DNA of 64,000 bases from Bacillota bacterium. GTDB taxonomy: Bacteria; Bacillota; Clostridia; Acetivibrionales; JAEZXR01. Positions 41,452 through 50,418 of the stretch are shown here, piece after piece. The DNA is taken from contig JAEZXR010000013.1 of the NCBI GenBank assembly GCA_023419605.1, positions 62,001 through 126,000 on the forward strand, in the 5' to 3' direction. The position numbers and the translations under genes were made by a program. A model generated the notes under the pieces. It did no database searches, was not told the origin of the DNA, and saw only the letters and a program-made list of their open reading frames with translations. Positions within the stretch are counted from its first letter, which is position 1. The number at the start of each line of letters is the position of its first letter.

Positions 41452-43329
41452 TTATTCCTGCGTAGTATATATATCGGCAAATTCAAGGTTAATACTTTCA
41501 GTATAACCATTATGGGTAACGTCATTGTAAATGACGGATTCGGTATGAAGAATTCTTATAGGGAGCGTTAGGATAAACTCGGTCCCGGACCCGAAGGTGC
41601 TCCTGGCAGAAACGGAACCGCCGTGCATTTCTACCAAGGATTTTACAAGAGATAATCCGATTCCGCTTCCTTCGTGCTTTTTTGCCAGGGTCTGGTCTGC
41701 TTGCCTGAAACGCTCAAAGATAATATCCAATTTATTCTCTTGAATACCAATACCTGTGTCCCGTACGGATATATATACATAATTATCCTCGTCGCAGGTG
41801 ATGTTTACGTAGATATTTCCGCCTTTCGGAGTGAATTTAACCGCGTTTGACAGAAGATTCAGCATGATCCGCTCCATTTTTTCAATGTCACAGGCTGTGA
41901 CAATCTCTTCCTCCTGGGTATCGAATTGAATATCGACCCCCCGGAATTTAACGTATTCATACACGGAATGCGTAGTTTCTTCTACTATGCTTACGATATT
42001 GCAATTTTGTGGGTGAAATTCCAGAAATCCTGCATCGGCTTTTGTAGTATCAATCAGGTTGTTGATGAGTTTCAGCAGCCTGAAACAGTTCTGCTTCATG
42101 ATGGGCAAATGGGTTTTAAATTTGTCCATATTTGAAACGGGGGCATCGATTATGTAGGAATCCATAAGCTGAATGGAGCTTAAAAGAACATTCAGCGGCG
42201 TTCTTAGCTCGTGCGAGATATTGGCAAAAAACTCGGTTTTCAGTTTATCCAGCTCCATGATTTCTTTAAGCATGTTGGTATTATCCTCTAAATTTTTTCG
42301 CAGTGACTCGGACTGCTTGAGTTCGGATAAATCCCTGTGAATACTTAAGAGCATTTTTTCCCCGTTATAGGTATAAAGCAGCCCCCTGGATTCAACATCA
42401 ACGGGTGTACCATCCATTCGCAGCAATTTTATTTCATTGATATAATCGCCGTTCACGCTGTTGATGACGGCATTTCTCATGTATTCCACCGTAGGTATAT
42501 AATCGGGATGAACCCTATCCAAAGAAGGCTTATTCCTTAACTCTTCCGTAGAAGCTGCACCCAGCATCTTTACCGCAGTCGGATTGGCAAAAACAATTTT
42601 ACCCTTATGATGGATAAATACAGCATCCGGGAGGAAATCAATCAGCTGGTTTCTGAACTCATTCTGGCTAACCAGATCCCGTTTTATTTGTTGAAGAAAC
42701 AGTAAAACGACACTGCTGGGTATAGTTATAGCGAAAAAGGCACTAAGGAGGTAACCATAGGGTGCAAACCATTCCAACGGCCTTAGAAAAGGATAATCTA
42801 TCATATGGATACCCCATAATATGAAAACCCACCCCACCCAGTACCTTCCCAAAGGATGGATGTTTGAATATTTCATAAATAACAGTCCTGATGTACCGGC
42901 TGCAATACCAATGAAAAGGTAAATTGGAAGTTGGTAAGGAAAAAAGGAAATTCGGAAGAACCATCCAATAAATGTGTAGACGGCCATGATGTACATTGCA
43001 GCATGAAAAAAAGGCCTGTTTCTTTTGCCGACAAAACTGTATGATCCGCTTACAGCAAGGAATGCAGTCCCTATAAGTCCCATTTGCTGCAGCATTCTGC
43101 AGAATAAAACGTGTTTTTCATTAATAATCATCAGTTCTAAAATGTAATTGGCTGCAAACAGACCGATACAAGAAGCCCATTTGAAGATGAAGGCTCTCCT
43201 CTCCAGGAAATAAAAGAACAATAGAAGGAAAAAAACCATAAGCTTGACAATGAGTGTGGTAATAAGGACATACACGGTTAGCAAATTACGAACCTCCTTC
43301 ACTATATATTTAAATATATAGCAAATCAA
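41452..43329 (-). CDS. Sensor histidine kinase with 7-8 TM N-terminus and PAS domain
   Basis: 625 residues. Residues 15-220 hold about seven hydrophobic helices like a MASE3-type membrane sensor. A PAS domain follows (about 225-345, LIDFLPDAVFIHHKGKIVFA), then HisKA with the phospho-accepting His in FFANISHELRTPLN, and HATPase with N box LNLLSNAVKFTP, G1 VRDTGIGI, and G2 HEGSGIGLSLVKSLVEMHGG. No response regulator is adjacent, so it is an orphan kinase. The exact start is uncertain; several Met codons lie in the first 35 residues. Confidence 0.88.
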   Translation of the reverse strand: MICYIFKYIVKEVRNLLTVYVLITTLIVKLMVFFLLLFFYFLERRAFIFKWASCIGLFAANYILELMIINEKHVLFCRMLQQMGLIGTAFLAVSGSYSFVGKRNRPFFHAAMYIMAVYTFIGWFFRISFFPYQLPIYLFIGIAAGTSGLLFMKYSNIHPLGRYWVGWVFILWGIHMIDYPFLRPLEWFAPYGYLLSAFFAITIPSSVVLLFLQQIKRDLVSQNEFRNQLIDFLPDAVFIHHKGKIVFANPTAVKMLGAASTEELRNKPSLDRVHPDYIPTVEYMRNAVINSVNGDYINEIKLLRMDGTPVDVESRGLLYTYNGEKMLLSIHRDLSELKQSESLRKNLEDNTNMLKEIMELDKLKTEFFANISHELRTPLNVLLSSIQLMDSYIIDAPVSNMDKFKTHLPIMKQNCFRLLKLINNLIDTTKADAGFLEFHPQNCNIVSIVEETTHSVYEYVKFRGVDIQFDTQEEEIVTACDIEKMERIMLNLLSNAVKFTPKGGNIYVNITCDEDNYVYISVRDTGIGIQENKLDIIFERFRQADQTLAKKHEGSGIGLSLVKSLVEMHGGSVSARSTFGSGTEFILTLPIRILHTESVIYNDVTHNGYTESINLEFADIYTTQE

Positions 43330-43490
43330 ATATTCTACATATAATATAATTCTCCTGCTAACAATTAGCCTCTTTTATATATTTTTACGCTTATGGGAGT
43401 AATAGTAAGTGTTGTTCTTATCTAAAGGTTGTCTGTTCGTTAATTTAATAGTAATATAATAGAATAAAGCCGGAAGCAAGAGGTTTAAGG

Positions 43491-44123
43491 ATGAAAACAA
43501 CATATTTTGCAAGCATACCTGCTGTACCCAAAAAGGATATGATTCTGGTACGGTTAGGGTATAAAAAGACCATGACGGTTTTGGATGAAAAAGATAATGC
43601 CTTGCTGGAGAGTGCCATTCAGGAGGGGCTGTTGTTGTGCAAGCCCCAGGGAATCATGGGATGCTGTCGTATTACAAATCGTTCAAAAGAGTTTATAGAG
43701 TTGGAAGAAGGAGAAAGAATTTACAGCGGAAGCCTGGCTAAACTGCTGGAGAAAAGTGAAGAGGTTCTGCTGATGGCTGCTACCGTGGGAAGCGAAATTG
43801 TTGATAGGATTCACCATGAGTTAAACCGGGGAGAGGCGTCGAAAGGTGTAATTATGGATTCTGTGGCCTCGCAGGCAGCAGATGCTTCTGTGGCCTGGAT
43901 CATGGATTTTGCAGATAAAATCATGAAAAGAGAAGGGAAAAGAATGACAAAGCATCGGTACAGTCCGGGGTATGGCGATCTTTTGCTGTCAAATCAGAAA
44001 TTGATATTTGATCTTTTAAAGCTTGGAAAGCTGGGGTTGAGCCTCACGGAAAAATATATGCTGGTTCCTGAAAAATCCGTGCTAGCTATAGCGGGAATAG
44101 AAAAGGTTGGCATGGGTGAATAG
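43491..44123 (+). CDS. Stand-alone methionine synthase reactivation-domain protein
   Basis: 210 residues, related to the C-terminal activation domain of cobalamin-dependent methionine synthase. It has the SAM-binding motif RYSPGYGDLLLSNQKLIF and the segment LLMAATVGSEIVDRIHHEL, which are characteristic of the domain. In E. coli this domain supplies SAM and accepts an electron donor to reductively methylate inactive cob(II)alamin. Here the neighbouring MetH (44598) lacks it, so the two proteins should work together. ATG 43491 has a weak upstream site (AAGAGG). Confidence 0.85.
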   Translation: MKTTYFASIPAVPKKDMILVRLGYKKTMTVLDEKDNALLESAIQEGLLLCKPQGIMGCCRITNRSKEFIELEEGERIYSGSLAKLLEKSEEVLLMAATVGSEIVDRIHHELNRGEASKGVIMDSVASQAADASVAWIMDFADKIMKREGKRMTKHRYSPGYGDLLLSNQKLIFDLLKLGKLGLSLTEKYMLVPEKSVLAIAGIEKVGMGE

Positions 44124-44238
44124 AAATTGGACGGGAAGGATATTTGTGATACTCCGATGAAACGATCTCCCCGTTTGAGTTGTATTTGAGTGTAAATAAA
44201 TATATATAATTGAACTTGAAAGAATTTGTATATATGTT

Positions 44239-44342
44239 ATAATAAAACTATGAAAAATTTAACAAGGAAAGTTTTATTGAAACGCGTTTATGCAAAGTGA
44301 ACACCAAGGAAGAACTAATGTTTATTGTACGTTATAATAATG
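44239..44342 (+). repeat. Palindromic repeat, family 3, copy 1
   Basis: Aligns with 54977-55080 along its whole length: ATAATAAAACT, GAAAA-T-TAA, AAGTTTTATTGAAACGCG, GCAAAG, AAGGA-GAA-TAAT and GTTATAATAA. The ends of the right half (TTTTATTGAAACG / CGTTATAATAA) are imperfect inverted repeats. Located upstream of metH. Confidence 0.75.
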
Positions 44343-44390
44343 TGCCATGAGGCCACTCTTGAATGCCGGAACCTTTCTGTGCTCCGAAGA

Positions 44391-44496
44391 CTCCCACCGT
44401 CAGCCTGGCGGCTGCCACCTCCCTCCCGGAGGGAGGTAAGATCCATTGTCTCCCTCTGGGAGGGGGATGTCGCCATAGCGACAGGGGGAGAGTGTG
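44391..44496. repeat. REP-like GC-rich palindromic element
   Basis: CCTCCCTCCCGGAGGGAGG, CTCCCTCTGGGAGGGGG and GTCGCCATAGCGAC hairpins in series between CTCCCACC and GGGGGAGAG. This type of element is common in gut and soil clostridia. Together with the previous repeat it fills most of 44124-44579. Confidence 0.65.
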
Positions 44497-44597
44497 AAAT
44501 TGGGCAAAATAAGGTAAAATTGGCCTTTACAATGCCGATTAATAAGAAAAGTATATAGTGCCGATGCTATAATAAATGTTTGAAAGGATTTATGAAT

Positions 44598-47030
44598 ATG
44601 AGACGAGAGTTTTTCAGAGAGTATCTTAGAGAAAAAATAATGGTTCTGGACGGGGCAACGGGAACCGAACTGCAGAAAAGAGGCATGCCCAACGGAGTAT
44701 GCCCTGAGCTGTGGGTGACTGAACATCCCGAAGTGATTATCGATGTCCAGAAGGAATATATAAAATCCGGTTCTAATGCCGTATTTACCTGCACCTTTGG
44801 GGGGAATCGCCTAAAATTGGAGGAATTCGGGTTGGGCCATAAAACTGTAGAGCTGAACAGAAAATTAGCCCGGATATCAAAAGAAGCCGCAGGAGACAGC
44901 GCTTTTGTAGCCGGAGACCTGGCGCCTACAGGTCAATTCATTCGACCTCTGGGGGATGTACCTTTTGAAGAAATGGTCGATGTTTATAAAGAACAGGTTC
45001 AAGGTCTTCTGGAAGGCGGTGTGGATTTTTTTGTGATAGAAACCATGATGGACCTGCAGGAGGCAAGAGCGGCCCTGCTTGCAGTCAGGGAAAGCTGTGA
45101 TTTGCCGGTGTGTGTCAGCATGACCTTTAATGAAGACGGCAGAACACTTACGGGAACCGACCCTGTTACAGCCCTCATTACCCTCCAAAGTATGGGAGCT
45201 GATGCTGTAGGATGTAATTGTTCCACCGGTCCTGCGGCCATGCTGGAAGTAATAAAGCTGCTGAAACCCCATGCAAAAGTACCGTTGCTGGCAAAACCCA
45301 ATGCCGGGTTACCGAAGCTGTTCGATGGAAAAACTGTATTCGACATGGGAGCAGAGGAGTTCAGCACCTATATCAGAGACCTGGCAGAAGCCGGAGTGAA
45401 TCTGATGGGAGGATGCTGCGGAACCTCTCCGGAGTATATAGCGCAAATAAATAGATGCCTGGAGGGTGCCCGGCCTGTACGGCCCTTCGGGCAGAAAACA
45501 AGTGCTTTAACTTCATCCAGAAAGACTGTTTTTCTTGGAAGACAGAGGCCTACCGTTATCATCGGGGAAAGAATCAACCCTACCGGAAAGAAAAAGCTGC
45601 AGGAGGAACTGCGGGAAGGAAAAATCTCCGAGGTACGGCGTTTTGCTGTTGAACAGGTAGAAAAAGGAGCTGAAGTCCTGGATGTAAATGTAGGGATGCC
45701 CGGTGTTGACGAAAAGGAAACCATGATCCGGATCATAGAGTCTTTATCACCTGTCACGGACACACCGTTATGTTTGGATTCTTCATCTCCGGAGGTGCTG
45801 GAAGCGGCATTGCGGATTTATCCCGGGAGGGCATTGGTAAATTCCATTTCCGGGGAAAGGATGAAGCTGGAGAAACTGCTTCCGGTAGCAGCTAAATATG
45901 GAGCCATGTTTATACTTCTTCCTTTAAGTGACGCGGGTGTACCGGAAACTGCGGAAGAAAGGTTCCAAATTATTGAGAGTGTGTATGAGAAGGCCCTTGC
46001 CTATAATTTTGATAAATCGGATATCGTAGTGGACGGACTGGTTATGACCGTATCTTCGGATCAAAAGGCGGCTGCGGAGACGCTGAAAGTAATTGATTGG
46101 TGCTCCCATCAATTTGGATGCAATACCGTTGTAGGTCTCTCCAATGTTTCCTTCGGTTTGCCGGAAAGAAGCTGGGTCAATACGGCGTTTCTTTCCATGG
46201 CTATTGGCAGGGGACTTACTTTGGCCATTGCGAATCCTTCCAGTGAAATGCTGGTGAATATGAAATTTGCCTGTGATGTGTTGATGGCCCGTGATACCAA
46301 CAGCAAGGATTATATTGCCCGGTTTGGACAGAAGTCCGCTGAGCCGGCGGAAAGAAAAGAGGCGCCGGCAGCAGAGGCGGTAGACAAAAAAATCTTTACG
46401 GCAGTAGTTAAGGGGGATCGGGAAAATATCAGGGGAATGATAGAGATGGGGCTGAAAGAGGGCATGAAACCTGCCGAAATCGTCGATAATCTCCTGATTC
46501 CTGCAATTACCCAGGTAGGGCAGTTGTTTGACACAGGAAAATACTTTCTTCCCCAGCTGATTCAAAGTGCAGAGGCTATGAAGACGGCCTTTGACCACTT
46601 GGAGCCGCTGCTCAGCGTCGAGGGTACAGGCGAAAGAAATAAAGCTACTGTCGTGTTGGCTACGGTAAAAGGTGATATCCATGATATCGGGAAAAACATC
46701 GTGGGACTGATGCTGCGAAACTACGGCTTTAGGGTGCACGATCTGGGAAAGGATGTTAGTGCGGAAGAGATCGTAGGCAAAGCAAGAGAAACAGGTGCAG
46801 AGATTGTAGGGTTATCCGCGCTCATGACCACTACCATGGTAGAAATGAAGGAAGTCATCCGGCTGGCAAAACAGGAGGGTGTGAACTGCAAGTTCATGAT
46901 CGGCGGTGCGGTTGTTAGCGAAAAATATGCGGAAGAGATCGGGGCGGACGGATATTCCCGGGATGCTTACAGCGCGGTAAAATTGGCAGAAAGACTCAGT
47001 CAAAAATACGTTGATTCCGAAAAAATGTGA
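44598..47030 (+). CDS. metH: Cobalamin-dependent methionine synthase lacking the activation domain
   Basis: About 810 residues. Residues 1-300: homocysteine methyltransferase domain with zinc ligands in GCNCSTGP and GGCCGTSPE. Residues 310-580: pterin-binding (methyltetrahydrofolate) domain with IIGERINPTGKKKLQEELR. Residues 600-810: B12-binding cap and Rossmann domain with GDIHDIGKNIVGLMLRNYGF, where His is the lower cobalt ligand. The fourth (SAM/reactivation) domain of E. coli MetH is absent and is encoded at 43491. ATG 44598 lies 9 bases after GAAAGGA; ATG 44592 and TTG 44580 are possible. Two repeats separate it from the activation gene. Confidence 0.93.
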   Translation: MRREFFREYLREKIMVLDGATGTELQKRGMPNGVCPELWVTEHPEVIIDVQKEYIKSGSNAVFTCTFGGNRLKLEEFGLGHKTVELNRKLARISKEAAGDSAFVAGDLAPTGQFIRPLGDVPFEEMVDVYKEQVQGLLEGGVDFFVIETMMDLQEARAALLAVRESCDLPVCVSMTFNEDGRTLTGTDPVTALITLQSMGADAVGCNCSTGPAAMLEVIKLLKPHAKVPLLAKPNAGLPKLFDGKTVFDMGAEEFSTYIRDLAEAGVNLMGGCCGTSPEYIAQINRCLEGARPVRPFGQKTSALTSSRKTVFLGRQRPTVIIGERINPTGKKKLQEELREGKISEVRRFAVEQVEKGAEVLDVNVGMPGVDEKETMIRIIESLSPVTDTPLCLDSSSPEVLEAALRIYPGRALVNSISGERMKLEKLLPVAAKYGAMFILLPLSDAGVPETAEERFQIIESVYEKALAYNFDKSDIVVDGLVMTVSSDQKAAAETLKVIDWCSHQFGCNTVVGLSNVSFGLPERSWVNTAFLSMAIGRGLTLAIANPSSEMLVNMKFACDVLMARDTNSKDYIARFGQKSAEPAERKEAPAAEAVDKKIFTAVVKGDRENIRGMIEMGLKEGMKPAEIVDNLLIPAITQVGQLFDTGKYFLPQLIQSAEAMKTAFDHLEPLLSVEGTGERNKATVVLATVKGDIHDIGKNIVGLMLRNYGFRVHDLGKDVSAEEIVGKARETGAEIVGLSALMTTTMVEMKEVIRLAKQEGVNCKFMIGGAVVSEKYAEEIGADGYSRDAYSAVKLAERLSQKYVDSEKM

Positions 47031-47073
47031 TATAATATCCGTAGCTGCACAATTGGCTGGGATATAAAAAATG

Positions 47074-47108
47074 AAACCAGACACGCCAGCGGTGTGACTG
47101 GTTTTGAT
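47074..47108 (+). terminator. Terminator after metH
   Basis: AAACCAG/CTGGTTT with inner ACAC/GTGT and a GC-rich loop, then TTTGATTT. Confidence 0.7.
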
Positions 47109-47150
47109 TTGTTTATACCCAAAGATTTTAGAAGACGGAGTTGTATTCCT

Positions 47151-48980
47151 ATGATGCGAACCCTGAAAGGAAAAATATCCATAATCTATCTCTTTCTGGT
47201 GCTTTTAACAGCGGTTGTCGGTTCTGCTTCCGTATTGAATCTGTACAGGCTGAGTCAATCCATCGATGGATTGATGACCTATAACTATAAAAGCATAAAT
47301 GCGGCCTCACGCATGCATGAAGCTGTGGAGAGACAAGATGGAGCAGTGCTGATTTATCTCAGTGTCGACAAGGAAAGAGGGCTTGAACTTTTTACACAGA
47401 ATGAAAATGAGTTCTCAAAATGGTTTAACATTGAAAATGACAATATGACAGAAAGCGGGGAGAAATCCCATGTAGATACGATTCATAACTACTATGTACA
47501 GTATCAGAAACTTTTTTCCGAGTTACAGGAGATCCGAAACAGACAGGGCGTTCAAAGAGCGGCGGAATTTTATGATTCCACCGTTTTGCCCGTATTCAAC
47601 AATATCAAGCTGGAGCTGAGGGAACTGTCCCAGCTGAATGAGAAGGCGATGTTCTACGCAAAGGAGAAAGCAAATGATAATGCCGTTCTCTCCATGTATA
47701 TCCTGTTGACTCTCTCCATGGTCGCTGTAATCGGAGGATTTTTTGCCGCCATGTATTTTACCAACCGTTTTTTGCGTCCTGTTGCTTCCTTGACGGAATC
47801 GGTAAAAAGGGTAAAATCCGGTGAACTGAAACAACAGATCGAAATCCGGTCCGGAGACGAAATCGGAGAACTGGCCAGAGAGTTCAATAACATGACAAGA
47901 CGGCTTCAGGAATACGAGGACGGCGCCGTGGGAAAGCTTATGGCAGAAAAAAACAAATCGCTCGCGATCGTAAAAAGTATAGCAGATCCCCTGATTGTTT
48001 TGGATAATAATTATAAAATTTCCTTATTAAACAAATCCTTTGAACGTTTTTTTGAAGTTAAAGAGGAAAAGGTATTAAACAAGCATTTTCTGGAAGCCGT
48101 TCGAAACGGACTGGTGTTTGACCATATTGCAGGAATTGCGGAATCAAAGGAAGAGTATAAGGAAAAGATTATGATGATTCCTTCCAAAGAGGAGCATTAT
48201 TTTAACATTGTTGTTGCTATGGCACGGGATAGCAGAGGGAAAGCCGCGGGAATTGTTGCGGTTTTCCAAAATGTAACGGAACTTAAAAAATTGGAGAAGA
48301 TAAGAACGGATTTTATAGCCACCATATCCCATGAGTTTAAAACGCCCTTGACTTCCATTATGATGGGGGCAAGCCTTTTGGACAATGAAAACATAGGGGC
48401 ACTCAACAGCAGGCAAAAGGATATTGTTACAACCATTCAGGAAGATGGAGAACGTTTGAACGTTCTGGTAAGTGATCTGCTGGAGTTGACGAGAATCGAA
48501 TCGGGAAAAGCTGTTTACCGGATACAGCCCTGTTCTATTTCCGCCATTGTTGAGAACTCGGTAAAGCCTTTGTACAGTTTGGCCGAGCGGAAGGAAGTAA
48601 ATCTTTTCTATGAAGCGGATGAGGATCTGCCCAAAGTGATGGTGGACTTTGAAAAAATCAAATGGGTGATCAATAATTTGGTTACCAATGCTTTGAAATA
48701 CACCAATGCAGGGGATGATATTGCGGTAAGTGCCCGGGTGGAGCAGGATAAAATGGTGGTATCCGTGAGAGATACGGGGGTTGGGATTCCAGAAGAATAT
48801 CTTGATAAAATATTTAACAAATTTGTTCAGGTAAAAAGGCATGACCTGGAAGTCCGCGGAACTGGCCTGGGCCTTTCTATCGTAAAGGAGATTGTGAATT
48901 TTCATAATGGAGAGATCTGGTGTGAAAGCAGGATTGATGCCGGAAGCAACTTTAAATTTACCCTGCCCTTGAGTGAATAA
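47151..48980 (+). CDS. Sensor histidine kinase (HAMP-PAS-HisKA-HATPase)
   Basis: About 609 residues. TM1 (about 10-30), an extracytoplasmic helical sensor (31-180) rich in charged residues, TM2 (about 185-205), HAMP (about 206-260, ASLTESVKRVKSGELKQQIE), PAS (about 270-375, SIADPLIVLDNNYKISLLNK), HisKA with ATISHEFKTPLTSIM, and HATPase with NNLVTNALKYT, VRDTGVGIPEEYL and GTGLGLSIVKEIV. The layout resembles the KinB-like kinases. ATG 47151 has GACGGAG about 11 bases upstream. The response regulator gene begins 25 bases later, so the two form a pair. Confidence 0.92.
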   Translation: MMRTLKGKISIIYLFLVLLTAVVGSASVLNLYRLSQSIDGLMTYNYKSINAASRMHEAVERQDGAVLIYLSVDKERGLELFTQNENEFSKWFNIENDNMTESGEKSHVDTIHNYYVQYQKLFSELQEIRNRQGVQRAAEFYDSTVLPVFNNIKLELRELSQLNEKAMFYAKEKANDNAVLSMYILLTLSMVAVIGGFFAAMYFTNRFLRPVASLTESVKRVKSGELKQQIEIRSGDEIGELAREFNNMTRRLQEYEDGAVGKLMAEKNKSLAIVKSIADPLIVLDNNYKISLLNKSFERFFEVKEEKVLNKHFLEAVRNGLVFDHIAGIAESKEEYKEKIMMIPSKEEHYFNIVVAMARDSRGKAAGIVAVFQNVTELKKLEKIRTDFIATISHEFKTPLTSIMMGASLLDNENIGALNSRQKDIVTTIQEDGERLNVLVSDLLELTRIESGKAVYRIQPCSISAIVENSVKPLYSLAERKEVNLFYEADEDLPKVMVDFEKIKWVINNLVTNALKYTNAGDDIAVSARVEQDKMVVSVRDTGVGIPEEYLDKIFNKFVQVKRHDLEVRGTGLGLSIVKEIVNFHNGEIWCESRIDAGSNFKFTLPLSE

Positions 48981-49005
48981 TATATTTTGGAGGAGGAGTT
49001 CCCGA

Positions 49006-49587
49006 ATGAAAACTGTTTTGGTTGTTGATGATACAAAGAATATACGAATACTGCTGTCTACTTGCCTTGAGCTGGAGGGATACCGTGTGTTAACGGCCAG
49101 TAATGGAAAAGAAGCGCTGGAATTGTTTGAGAAGGAGAAGCTGGATCTTGCATTTCTGGACATAAAGATGCCGGAGCTAAGCGGTACCGAAGTGTTGAAG
49201 AGAATCCGGGATCAAGGCATAGAGACGCCCGTGATTATAATAACAGCTTTTGCAACGGTGAAAAATGCTATCGAATGTACTCGAATGGGGGCTGTAGCCT
49301 ACCTTCAGAAACCCTTTACGGCAGACAAGATATTGCACGTGCTGGAAGAGTTAAAACTGAAGGAGCAGCAGGAGAAGGAGCAACTGGAGCAGGAAAATCT
49401 GGAGGCCCAGGTGAGGAAGCTGGTGGAGGAAAGAGCTTTCAATAAGGCAGTGGATCTGCTTAAAAAAGCTGTATGTGCCGACCCGTCCAAAGGTGAGACC
49501 TACAAACTCCTGGGAGATGTGTATTCCATCATGGGGAATGAGGAAATGGCAAATAAATTTCATGATGCGGCGAAGCTGTTTAATTAG
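49006..49587 (+). CDS. Response regulator with coiled coil and TPR-like C-terminus
   Basis: 193 residues. The receiver domain (1-120) has VVDDTKNIR, the phospho-accepting Asp in LAFLDIKMPELSG, Thr in IITAFATVKNA and Lys in YLQKPF. A Glu/Gln-rich coiled coil (121-145, LKEQQEKEQLEQENLEAQ) leads to a short TPR-like helical pair (AFNKAVDLLKKAVCADPSKG, ETYKLLGDVYSIMGNEEMAN). There is no DNA-binding domain, so output is by protein contact. GGAGGAGG is 9-11 bases upstream of ATG 49006. Confidence 0.88.
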   Translation: MKTVLVVDDTKNIRILLSTCLELEGYRVLTASNGKEALELFEKEKLDLAFLDIKMPELSGTEVLKRIRDQGIETPVIIITAFATVKNAIECTRMGAVAYLQKPFTADKILHVLEELKLKEQQEKEQLEQENLEAQVRKLVEERAFNKAVDLLKKAVCADPSKGETYKLLGDVYSIMGNEEMANKFHDAAKLFN

Positions 49588-49640
49588 CACATAAGGGGCT
49601 TCATTGACACCTTATAGAGGCTGTGTTATACTCAGTACGG

Positions 49641-49762
49641 CCATAATTTGGAACTATATAGAACACGGTTGGCAACTGCCGATTTGGAAGTCACACAGCT
49701 TAAAGGTTCCAGGGATGTGTGGCTTTCAAATCAGCCAAGTTCCATCATGAATTATTATAGAA
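49641..49762 (+). repeat. Structured hairpin repeat, family 4, copy 1
   Basis: Matches 53259-53359: GGCAACTGCCGATTTGG / CAAATCAGCCAAGTTCCATC and an internal stem AAGTCACACA / TGTGTGGCTT. In the other copy the internal stem has a wholly different sequence but still pairs. Closing stem ATAATTTGGAAC / GTTCC-AATTAT. Confidence 0.75.
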
Positions 49763-49790
49763 GGTTTTTATATGGAAAGGAGCGGAGGAA

Positions 49791-50318
49791 ATGAACGGTC
49801 TGGTTCATATATATACGGGAAATGGCAAGGGAAAGACGACAGCAGCGGTTGGGCTCGGGGTCAGAGCTTGGGGAAACGGAATGAAAGTACTCTTCGTACA
49901 GTTTTTAAAAGGGTCGCCCACCGGAGAGATGAAGGTGTTCGATCAATTAAAGCCAAACTTTACTTTTTACCGTGGCAAACAGGTAAAAGGCTTCATTTGG
50001 AACATGACGGAGGAGCAGAAAGAGGAGCTGAAACAGGTTACCCGTGAGGATTTTGAATTTGCCCGTGAGCAGGCTTTGAGCGATGCATATGATGTACTGA
50101 TTCTGGATGAGGTTATGGCAAGTATTTCCAACAAACTGATTCAAGTGGAGGATGTCGTCGACTTGATCAGAAACAAGCCGCAAAAGCTTGAAATCATAAT
50201 AACCGGCAGAAATGCGCCGGGAGAGCTGGTACAACTTGCAGATTACGTATCGGAAATTAGCGCTGTAAAACATCCCTTTGAGAAAGGAATTCCGGCGCGA
50301 AAAGGCATCGAGTTTTAG
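49791..50318 (+). CDS. cobO: Cob(I)yrinic acid a,c-diamide adenosyltransferase
   Basis: 175 residues of the CobA/CobO/BtuR family. P-loop HIYTGNGKGKTTAAVGLG, then VLFVQFLKGSPTGEM, LILDEVMASISNKLI and the C-terminal VSEISAVKHPFEKGIPARKG. It transfers the adenosyl group from ATP to the cobalt of corrinoids, making adenosylcobalamin. AGGAGCGGAGGAA lies directly upstream. Its nearness to metH and the reactivation protein suggests a small B12-use cluster, though a repeat separates them. Confidence 0.93.
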   Translation: MNGLVHIYTGNGKGKTTAAVGLGVRAWGNGMKVLFVQFLKGSPTGEMKVFDQLKPNFTFYRGKQVKGFIWNMTEEQKEELKQVTREDFEFAREQALSDAYDVLILDEVMASISNKLIQVEDVVDLIRNKPQKLEIIITGRNAPGELVQLADYVSEISAVKHPFEKGIPARKGIEF

Positions 50319-50418
50319 GACCGGCGAAAGGCTATACGCATTTTACCGGATACATAAGAGAAGAATAAATAGATAAACAGGTTGAAATTGATATGGATAT
50401 ACTTGGGAGGACACTTGC

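Noticed and set aside
44264..44290. LacI-like half palindrome AAACGCGTTT within repeat family 3
   Set aside because: It resembles the cellobiose operator, but the second copy has AAACGCGCTT and the site is part of a dispersed element, so resemblance is probably chance.
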